Positions 1 to 5,923 of a DNA stretch of 6,851 nt are shown piece by piece. Origin of the DNA: Thermodesulfobacteriota bacterium (GTDB lineage: Bacteria; Desulfobacterota; Dissulfuribacteria; Dissulfuribacterales; UBA3076); assembly GCA_003645605.1 (NCBI GenBank), contig QNAY01000071.1, forward strand, positions 1 through 6,851, given 5' to 3'. The notes under the pieces are model-generated. The model was given only the letters and a program-made list of their open reading frames with translations, was not told the DNA's origin and did no database searches. Positions within the stretch are counted from its first letter, which is position 1, and every line of letters begins with the position of its first letter. A program made the translations under genes and the position numbers.

Positions 1-9
1 AACCAAAAC

Positions 10-89
10 TGTCATTTCGAGCAAAGCGAGAAATCTTATCGTACTGAAAATACAGGCATTAAAGATTTCTCCCTACGGTCGAAATGACA
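10..89. repeat. Imperfect palindromic repeat element (dispersed-repeat type)
   Basis: The outer arms TGTCATTTCGA (10-20) and TCGAAATGACA (79-89) are perfect inverted complements. A second paired block, GAGAAATCTT (28-37), matches AAGATTTCTC (62-71). Between these blocks the arms read GCAAAGC on the left and CCTACGG on the right and pair poorly. The central loop is about 24 bases. The sequence resembles, from memory, a dispersed palindrome seen in many copies between genes in environmental Gram-negative genomes (Deltaproteobacteria, Bacteroidetes and others), with the theme TGTCATTTCGA...GAGAAATCTT. It could be a non-autonomous mobile repeat or a transcribed hairpin. The palindrome is seen directly; its class is recalled and its function is unknown. 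Confidence 0.8.
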
Positions 90-140
90 AAAAGAGGGGT
101 TTTCGTTCAGGCACTAAATAAATTGTAGAAATACAGGCAA

Positions 141-146
141 TATAAT
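141..146 (+). promoter_or_regulatory. Possible -10 box upstream of the amidotransferase gene
   Basis: A perfect TATAAT lies 55 bases before the start codon at 202, in the AT-rich leader that follows the palindrome. No good -35 box sits 16-18 bases upstream: the hexamer at the right distance is ATAAAT. The nearest TTG (123-125) leaves a spacer of only 12 bases, and there is no extended -10 TG. In AT-rich DNA this hexamer can arise by chance, so the call is weak. The rest of 90-201 shows no gene and no recognisable operator. Confidence 0.25.
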
Positions 147-201
147 ATTTCAGTAGCAACTATTGGCCAGGTAATACCTTGCTCTGATTTAACAATATAT
201 T

Positions 202-2100
202 ATGTGCGGAATAGCAGGATACTCCATAAAAGAAAACAGCTTCCCAGGTACTCAAAGGCGTCTTGAGAAGGCATCTTCTCTTCTCTCACATAGAGGACCT
301 GACGGAAGTGGCATCTATTTTGACAATAGGATAGGCCTTGCCCACAGAAGACTGGCAATCATCGATATTGTAGGAGGATCTCAGCCGCTTACAGATGCCA
401 CAGGAAAAATAACAGTAGTTTTTAACGGTGAAATCTACAACTTTTCAGAGCTGAAACATGACCTTGAAAAAAGGGAATGTGTTTTCACCACGCGCTCAGA
501 TACAGAAGTGCTGGCAAATATTATCAGGATATATGGCAAGGCAGGCATTGAAAAACTAAAAGGGATGTTCGCTTTCTGTGCGCTTAACCACAACAGTAAA
601 AGAATGCTTGTTGTGCGGGACAGGCTTGGAGTAAAACCTCTATTCTATGTTGAAAACAGCTCCGGCTTTTTCTTTGCGTCGGAAATCCCGGCACTTCTTA
701 CACTTTCCGGATGTGATAGGAAAATTGATCCTGAGGCCCTGGACCTCTATTTGAGCCTTCGCTACGTCCCTCATCCCTTCTGTGCGTTTGAAGAGATCAG
801 AAGGCTTCCTCCCGGACATCTCCTGGAAGTGGAAAAGGGCAAAATAATTAACAATGCCCCATTCTGGTCAATGAATCCGGCAAAGAGAAACATGGATTAC
901 AGGCAGGCATGTATTGAAACAAAAGAGCGTTTTGATCAGGCTGTGGTCAGACGTCTGGTATCAGATGTGCCCCTAGGGGCATTTCTTTCAGGTGGCATTG
1001 ACTCTTCCCTCACTGTTGCCAGCATGGTACTACGAGGGCCGGTAAAGACCTTTTCAATAGGTTTTGAAGATGAGAGGTTCAATGAACTGCCATATGCCAG
1101 GCAAATTGCAGATCATCTAAAAACAGATCACCATGAATTTTATCTGCCCGCTGATTCCCTTTTAAAAGCACCGGAGATCCTCGCCCTGTTTGGGGAACCT
1201 TTTTCCAATGAAACTGCAATTCCCCTCTACTTCCTGAGTAAATTTGCATCAGGGGAAGTCAAGGTCGCCCTCACTGGAGACGGTGGAGACGAGGCTTTTG
1301 GAGGATACAAGCGCTATGGCCACTGTCTGTTCATTAAAAGACTTGAAAGACTATTTCTCCGGCGTCCTTACTGCCGGCTAAGAAAAACCAGCACCTGGGC
1401 AGAGAGTATCCTGAACCGCAGACGCAAAAAAAAGAGCTTTCCTGCAAGGTCTGCCGACAGAGCACTTCTGCTTAATCAGCCTATGCGCTATCTTGCCTTT
1501 CTTGAACTCTTTCCATCAAACTCCAGAAAATTGCTATTTAATCCAAGAGGTCCATTGGCGGGGAAAATTGTGCATCCCACTGCCGTTGATCTAATTGGAT
1601 CATTCTACAACCGGATCAACGACGATGAACTTGACAGGCTCCAGATTACCGACATAAACACCTATCTCCCCGGAGACATCCTGTTTTATTCCGATCACAT
1701 GAGCATGGCCCACGGACTTGAGTTGAGATCTCCCTTTCTTGACCATGATGTTCTGGAATTTGCCCTTAGCCTTCCATCAAAATACCGCATGACAACGGAT
1801 AGAAAGGGGAAACGCATCCTGAGAGACGCTTTTTCTGACCGTATTTCAAAAACCATGTTCGAAAGACCTAAAAAGGGATTCTCCATACCCCTGGCCCGGT
1901 GGATCGGAGGGCCGCTGAAAAACAGGGTACAAGAAGTAATTATGGATGCTCCGGATGACTTCTACAGGCTTTTTGAAAAACAGGGTGTATCCAATCTGCT
2001 CAGTTCTGAAATTGGAAGGGATGGACTCAAGGCACGCCAGTTGTGGTCACTTTTCATCCTGGCCAAGTGGATGGCCCGGTTCAAGGCGGTGCTGCCATGA
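202..2100 (+). CDS. asnB: Asparagine synthase (glutamine-hydrolysing)-like amidotransferase
   Basis: This 632-residue class II glutamine amidotransferase is full length for the AsnB family. Members hydrolyse glutamine in the N-terminal domain and pass ammonia to a C-terminal synthetase domain that activates a carboxylate with ATP, usually aspartate to asparagine. The start is fixed because the protein begins MCGIAG, and Cys2 becomes the N-terminal nucleophile after Met removal. Glutaminase residues visible include R49, the NGEIYN motif with N75 and E77, and D100. The synthetase domain has the ATP pyrophosphatase loop SGGIDSS (263-269) and LTGDGGDEAFGGY (357-369). It also has the conserved RSPFLDHDVLEF block (509-520) and the basic KKGFSIP block (557-563). 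There is no Shine-Dalgarno sequence before the start. The gene overlaps the GT9 gene by 4 bases (ATGA), implying translational coupling. In polysaccharide loci, homologues can amidate sugar carboxylates, so the true acceptor here may not be aspartate. The family call is very secure; the substrate is open. Confidence 0.95.
   Translation: MCGIAGYSIKENSFPGTQRRLEKASSLLSHRGPDGSGIYFDNRIGLAHRRLAIIDIVGGSQPLTDATGKITVVFNGEIYNFSELKHDLEKRECVFTTRSDTEVLANIIRIYGKAGIEKLKGMFAFCALNHNSKRMLVVRDRLGVKPLFYVENSSGFFFASEIPALLTLSGCDRKIDPEALDLYLSLRYVPHPFCAFEEIRRLPPGHLLEVEKGKIINNAPFWSMNPAKRNMDYRQACIETKERFDQAVVRRLVSDVPLGAFLSGGIDSSLTVASMVLRGPVKTFSIGFEDERFNELPYARQIADHLKTDHHEFYLPADSLLKAPEILALFGEPFSNETAIPLYFLSKFASGEVKVALTGDGGDEAFGGYKRYGHCLFIKRLERLFLRRPYCRLRKTSTWAESILNRRRKKKSFPARSADRALLLNQPMRYLAFLELFPSNSRKLLFNPRGPLAGKIVHPTAVDLIGSFYNRINDDELDRLQITDINTYLPGDILFYSDHMSMAHGLELRSPFLDHDVLEFALSLPSKYRMTTDRKGKRILRDAFSDRISKTMFERPKKGFSIPLARWIGGPLKNRVQEVIMDAPDDFYRLFEKQGVSNLLSSEIGRDGLKARQLWSLFILAKWMARFKAVLP
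2083..2089 (+). promoter_or_regulatory. Ribosome binding site supporting the 2097 start
   Basis: AAGGCGG lies 7 bases before the ATG at 2097, inside the last codons of the amidotransferase gene. It supports 2097, the ATGA junction, as the start of the GT9 gene rather than the in-frame ATG at 2043. The earlier start would need a 58-base overlap and would add 18 residues unlike the family. Confidence 0.55.
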
Positions 2101-3227
2101 AACTCTTAAACAAGGCGGCATGGAAGGCTGTTCTAGTCACAAAAGGGGGGGGAAAGGAAAGAAAAAAATCGGTCAATGAACTCGACCCTGAGGAAATCAG
2201 TAATGTATTGGCAGTTTCATCAACTGCCATAGGAGATACCCTGCTCTCCACACCGGCAGTGAGGGCCACACGCCGCATTCTTCCAAACGCATCCATAGAT
2301 TTCATGGTCAGGGAAAGGTTCTCTGTACTTTTTGAAAATAATCCTGATATCAGAACAATAATTCCCTATTACGGAGGATACAAAAGGTTATTTTCCCTGT
2401 TAAACAGAATCAAGTCTGGAAACTACGACTTGTGTCTGGTATTTCATGACAGTGATCCATGCCCTGTTCAGGCCGCCTATCTGGCCCGGATTCCCTTTAT
2501 TGCCCGTATTGGTTTCAAGGATGAAACAGTGGCCCCGTTTCTTAATGTAAAGGTCCCATACAGAGATGAAGCACATGTAATAGAACAGAGGCTCGACGTA
2601 TTGCGCACACTCTTCAAGGTTAAACTTGATTCCCCCCAGGACAGGCGGATGGTGCTGCCCATAACGGCTGAAGATGCGAAAACATTCTGGGATGATCTGC
2701 TTAACGACCCGAGACGCAACTATGCAAAAAACAAAAGAATAGGATTTCAGATATCCGCCTCAAGACCTTACAAGGCTTGGCCACAGGGATACTTTTCAGA
2801 ACTTGGGAAGAGACTCCTGGCTGATTCGGAAGATGTCAATATCATCCTGTTCGGTGGACCTGGTGATGAAAAGATTGGCAAGGAAATAGCTGAAGGGATA
2901 ATAACTGACTCCGGTCAAAACCCCGGAATAATCAACCTTGCAGGGCGCCTGCCCCTAAAAAAGCTACCTGCCGCGCTCAGAGGGCTGGATCTTTTCATCA
3001 CCAACGATACAGGCCCTTTTCATGTTGCAGTAGCACTGAAGACCCCAACCATCTCTCTTTTTGTGCCAAGTACTGTGCGTCATACAGGGCCATACCAGGA
3101 CCTTGAAATCCACAAAGTCATAAGAAAGCCTAAACCATGCTCGCCGTGTATTCAAAAATACTGTAATGATCCAAACTGCATGTCCATAATCAGTGTTGAA
3201 GAGGTATATCAGGCCACAAAAAGCTGA
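2097..3227 (+). CDS. Glycosyltransferase family 9 (LPS heptosyltransferase type)
   Basis: This 376-residue GT-B fold enzyme belongs to the GT9 family, whose known members move heptose from ADP-heptose onto the LPS inner core. The N-terminal Rossmann motif runs from about residue 36, with AIGDTLLSTPAVRATR (44-59); D47 is in the position of the catalytic Asp of WaaC-type enzymes. The C-terminal domain has SRPYKAWP (222-229), whose Lys is expected near the donor phosphates. It also has FGGPGDE (252-258) and the hallmark TNDTGPFHVAVALKTP (302-317). A cysteine cluster follows at C348, C351, C356 and C361, a pattern common near the C terminus of this family. About 35 residues precede the first strand; they are Lys- and Gly-rich and may be an amphipathic membrane contact. 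This extension contains a G8 tract encoding Gly17-Gly19. The start at 2097 is chosen for the ATGA coupling and the upstream AAGGCGG. The exact sugar cannot be read from the sequence. Confidence 0.9.
   Translation: MKLLNKAAWKAVLVTKGGGKERKKSVNELDPEEISNVLAVSSTAIGDTLLSTPAVRATRRILPNASIDFMVRERFSVLFENNPDIRTIIPYYGGYKRLFSLLNRIKSGNYDLCLVFHDSDPCPVQAAYLARIPFIARIGFKDETVAPFLNVKVPYRDEAHVIEQRLDVLRTLFKVKLDSPQDRRMVLPITAEDAKTFWDDLLNDPRRNYAKNKRIGFQISASRPYKAWPQGYFSELGKRLLADSEDVNIILFGGPGDEKIGKEIAEGIITDSGQNPGIINLAGRLPLKKLPAALRGLDLFITNDTGPFHVAVALKTPTISLFVPSTVRHTGPYQDLEIHKVIRKPKPCSPCIQKYCNDPNCMSIISVEEVYQATKS
2145..2152 (+). repeat. Homopolymeric G8 tract inside the GT9 gene
   Basis: Eight consecutive G, flanked by A runs and followed by an A7 run at 2162-2168, encode Gly17-Gly19 of the GT9 enzyme about 50 bases after its start. 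Loss or gain of one base would shift the frame before the catalytic domain. In this window, with its moderate GC, it stands out as the longest G run I noticed. Confidence 0.9.
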
Positions 3228-3263
3228 CTTGGGGCAAAGAGCTTTTCCTGAAGAATAAAAAGT

Positions 3264-3268
3264 AAGGA
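3264..3268 (+). promoter_or_regulatory. Ribosome binding site of the GT4 gene
   Basis: AAGGA sits 6 bases before the ATG at 3275, in the 47-base gap after the GT9 stop. It is the best Shine-Dalgarno match in the window and fixes the start of the GT4 gene. The gap contains no convincing terminator or promoter, so the gene is probably co-transcribed with its upstream neighbour. Confidence 0.75.
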
Positions 3269-3274
3269 CCACAA

Positions 3275-4354
3275 ATGCCAAAAATCCTATACGCATATCC
3301 GGAACCTTTGCCATCACAAAAGGCCCGAAGCATTCAGGTTACTGCAACCTGCGCAGCATTGGCCCGGAAAACTGAGGTAACAATTGCAGCGGACATACAG
3401 GGCAATATGTTTTCCGGTCTTGGCATTCCCAGGCCTGAACAATTAATAATCAAAAGTATAAACAGAAATGTTGGGCCAATTATCTCAAACATGGTCTTTA
3501 ATCGGCGGCTTGACAGACTAATCAGAACCGTTAGGTTTGATACCATTATTTCAAGACATCCAAAACTGGCAGCAAAACTGTGCGGTAAAGGACTTGCGGT
3601 TATCTTTGAGGTACACGAAATTCTCAAGGACAAACATCCGGGCCGTAAAGATCTTTTACAAATGGAAGAACAAATTGCTCAGGATGCCAAGGGCCTGATA
3701 TTCATAAGTGAGGGGCTTCAGAGACGATGGAAGGAACTCTACAAGACACCTCCTTGCGCTGTAGTGCCAAGCGGCACCTTTTGCAACAACGACTTTCCGG
3801 AAAAGGATCGCTCAGGACCTGTAAGGCAGATACACTATGCAGGTACCACTTATTATAAATGGAAGGGAATTGAGACTCTTCTCAGCGCACTTAACATGTT
3901 ACCTGATCTTGAACTGGTGATGATCGGAGAGACAGACAGAGATATAATACCCGAACCAGTTAGGCAAAAGGTAAGGCTGCTCGGTCATCTGCCCAACAAG
4001 TCTGTCAGGACTGAGTTGCACAAGGCCAGAATTGCCATACTACCCAATTCTGCTCAATCTATAACAAGCCGGCTATACACCTCTCCTCTCAAACTTTTGG
4101 AATACATGTCAAACGGTGTGTCTGTTGTAGCCTCAGATCTTCCCAGTATTCGAGAAATAGTCTCAGAAAAGGAGTGTGTATTTTTCACCCCCGACAGCCC
4201 TGAAGACCTTGCAAAGGCCATACTGACATTGGTAAACGACACCGGCCTTGAAGCCACTCTTTCTGAGGCTGCCTGGAGAAAGGCAAAAGAGTATTCCTGG
4301 GATGCAAGGGCTGAAAAAATACTTTTTTTTGCAGCATCATTGGGCGTTTTATAA
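3275..4354 (+). CDS. Glycosyltransferase family 4 (group 1, GT-B fold)
   Basis: This 359-residue cytoplasmic or membrane-associated sugar transferase has typical GT4 length. The N-terminal acceptor domain begins with ILYAYPEPLPSQKARSIQV (4-22), an Rx-rich entry loop, and contains FEVHEI (111-116) with H114 in the usual acceptor-side position. The second domain opens with HYAGTTYYKWKGIETLL (187-203), the strand and Lys-Gly element that contacts the donor nucleotide sugar. SPLKLLEYMSNGVSVVASDLPSIREIV (from 270) is the donor-binding signature. The second Glu of the EX7E motif is present (E276), but the first is replaced by Tyr268, as in many GT4 enzymes with a PxKLxEYM-type motif. The protein has no signal peptide or membrane segment. 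It lies between a GT9 enzyme and an LPS-type kinase, so a step in core or O-chain assembly is the likely role. Donor and acceptor cannot be assigned from the sequence. Confidence 0.88.
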   Translation: MPKILYAYPEPLPSQKARSIQVTATCAALARKTEVTIAADIQGNMFSGLGIPRPEQLIIKSINRNVGPIISNMVFNRRLDRLIRTVRFDTIISRHPKLAAKLCGKGLAVIFEVHEILKDKHPGRKDLLQMEEQIAQDAKGLIFISEGLQRRWKELYKTPPCAVVPSGTFCNNDFPEKDRSGPVRQIHYAGTTYYKWKGIETLLSALNMLPDLELVMIGETDRDIIPEPVRQKVRLLGHLPNKSVRTELHKARIAILPNSAQSITSRLYTSPLKLLEYMSNGVSVVASDLPSIREIVSEKECVFFTPDSPEDLAKAILTLVNDTGLEATLSEAAWRKAKEYSWDARAEKILFFAASLGVL

Positions 4355-4375
4355 GTACTTACCCTCCTATTAATC

Positions 4376-5923
4376 ATGAACCGTCACTTGCCTCTGCCTC
4401 CATGTCCCTCTGAGAAAAACTGGGAAATCTGTGATTCGGCCTTTTATCCGGAATCACTGTGGGGCTCCGAAAACATGTGCCTCGTTAAAGAGGCAGCAAA
4501 GCGAAAGGTGTTTTGCTGCAAAGGCTATTATATCAAGGCATTTAGGTTGGAACATAGTGCAATTTCCCTTTTCAGAAATCCTGCTAAAAAAGAATGGAAG
4601 ATTGCAACCAGATTGCACATCGGCAGCCTTACAGCTCCGCCTGTGGCATATGGCAAAAGTGGCGGCTGGAGCTATTTTGCGGCGTCTGAAATTGAAGGCC
4701 CTGATCTTGAATCATTTCTCTGCGATGAGTGGCCAGGGCTGACAAGAACTCAAAAAAAGAGGGTTATCAACCTGTTTTCCCAATTTATTGCCGACATTTC
4801 TGAATTTGGCGTTTTCCAGCCTGATTTCCATCTCAACAATGTCATCTTTGACAGACGCAAAGAACGATTTGTACTCATAGACCTGCACAGGGCCAAATTG
4901 TTTGACAGACCATTGAATACCAGAGAGCGGATGGACCAGCTTTCCTATATCATGCCTCCTCTGTGGGATATGGTAAGAAAACGGGAAATTCTGGAGTTCA
5001 CGAGCCTTTTATCCCATAAGTGGCCTGAATTAAAAAGCAGAAAGCAACGCCATGGGATTCAAGAAAGAGCGTTTAAGCGGATGCGACGCCATTGGGACAA
5101 GAGGGGAACAAGAAGGATACTCAAGAAAATCGTTAAGACCAGGCAGGGTAAAACTGTAATATTAAGGTCTGAACAGTGCCCTAAACACCTATCAGACCTG
5201 TTGATCTCCTTTGTTAAACACCCTGAAAAATTCCAGAGCCCGGAAAACATCCTGAAAAATTCCAGGCACACACTCTGTCTCAAGATCAACACGAAATCAA
5301 CAAAATATTTTTTGAAGGCATACCGAAGTTCCGGTAACTTGAAGTCCATATCCTATCTTTTCAAAACTCCCAGGGTTCTTCGTGCATGGCATACCTCCCG
5401 GAATCTCCTCTTACGCCACATATCAACACCGTTACCTCTGGTTGCAATCCACACAGGGGATCCCTGGAAGAGTATCTATGGAGCAATGCTATCGCCATGG
5501 ATTGAGGCAGGAGATGCAAATACAATCCTTATAAAGCAGACCCTCAAGCAGCGAAAACAAGGGGACAGGCTAATAAAGAATCTGGCATATTTCCTGTGGC
5601 AGATGCATGAAAAAGGAGTTTTCCATGGCGATTGCAAAATAACCAATTTCTGTTTTAATCCCGCTGGCAAAAACAGCCTCACTGTGTTTGACCTTGACAG
5701 TACCAGGATCAGAAAGGCAGTAAAAGATAGAGACAGGATTTCTGATATTACAGACATGTGTGCATCCATGGAGATATGGAGAATAAAAGAGCACATTACC
5801 TATGACTTTTTAATACACTATATCAGGCTGCACATGCCTTGGGAAAAAGAAAGTACAATATTATTAAAAAATCTGCGCAAAAGGGTAGAAACCAGATTAA
5901 AGAGAAAACGGAATGTATGCTGA
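4376..5923 (+). CDS. Tandem LPS kinase-like protein (two Kdo/InaA-type kinase domains)
   Basis: This 515-residue protein looks like two copies of the Kdo/WaaP/InaA kinase fold joined head to tail; single-domain members are about half this length. Known relatives phosphorylate Kdo or heptose in the LPS inner core, using ATP on the cytoplasmic side. Domain 1 (about 15-215) has YYIKAF with K54 as the ATP lysine, E73 as the probable helix C partner, catalytic-loop motif DFHLNN (D150, H152, N155) and metal-binding IDLHRAK (D169). Domain 2 (about 290-490) has YFLKAYR (K314), HGDCKITNF (D419, K421, N424) and FDLDSTR (D439, D441). The linker (about 218-264) and the C-terminal tail are strongly basic, which could favour contact with anionic lipid. 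The ATG at 4376 has no Shine-Dalgarno sequence. It is kept because the stretch WEICDSAFYPESLWG belongs to the family's N-terminal region, and the frame closes at 4352 just upstream. The kinase assignment is firm; the substrates are not. Confidence 0.82.
   Translation: MNRHLPLPPCPSEKNWEICDSAFYPESLWGSENMCLVKEAAKRKVFCCKGYYIKAFRLEHSAISLFRNPAKKEWKIATRLHIGSLTAPPVAYGKSGGWSYFAASEIEGPDLESFLCDEWPGLTRTQKKRVINLFSQFIADISEFGVFQPDFHLNNVIFDRRKERFVLIDLHRAKLFDRPLNTRERMDQLSYIMPPLWDMVRKREILEFTSLLSHKWPELKSRKQRHGIQERAFKRMRRHWDKRGTRRILKKIVKTRQGKTVILRSEQCPKHLSDLLISFVKHPEKFQSPENILKNSRHTLCLKINTKSTKYFLKAYRSSGNLKSISYLFKTPRVLRAWHTSRNLLLRHISTPLPLVAIHTGDPWKSIYGAMLSPWIEAGDANTILIKQTLKQRKQGDRLIKNLAYFLWQMHEKGVFHGDCKITNFCFNPAGKNSLTVFDLDSTRIRKAVKDRDRISDITDMCASMEIWRIKEHITYDFLIHYIRLHMPWEKESTILLKNLRKRVETRLKRKRNVC

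Noticed and set aside
10..89. Palindrome as a CRISPR repeat or an intrinsic terminator
   Set aside because: There is only one copy in the window and no spacer array. The stem is interrupted, and the right arm is followed by AAAAAGAGGGG, not a U tract. The opposite strand has only a short T4.
2043..2096. Upstream ATG that would extend the GT9 protein by 18 residues
   Set aside because: It lies deep inside the amidotransferase gene, has no ribosome site, and the added residues are an out-of-frame reading of its conserved C terminus. The ATGA start at 2097 is better.
1946..2179. Short + strand frame spanning the amidotransferase/GT9 junction
   Set aside because: It overlaps two well-supported genes in a third frame and has no ribosome site or family resemblance.
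2964..3317. Antisense open frame of 117 codons across the end of the GT9 gene
   Set aside because: It opposes a conserved coding region, shows no recognisable domain, and runs through the ribosome site and start of the next gene. It is most likely a shadow of the sense genes.
4323..4330. T8 run near the end of the GT4 gene as a slippage switch
   Set aside because: A shift there would alter only about the last nine residues, beyond the conserved fold, so a switch role is unlikely.
5059..5349. Antisense open frame inside the kinase linker
   Set aside because: The sense strand encodes a continuous two-domain protein here, and the antisense product has no recognisable features or ribosome site.
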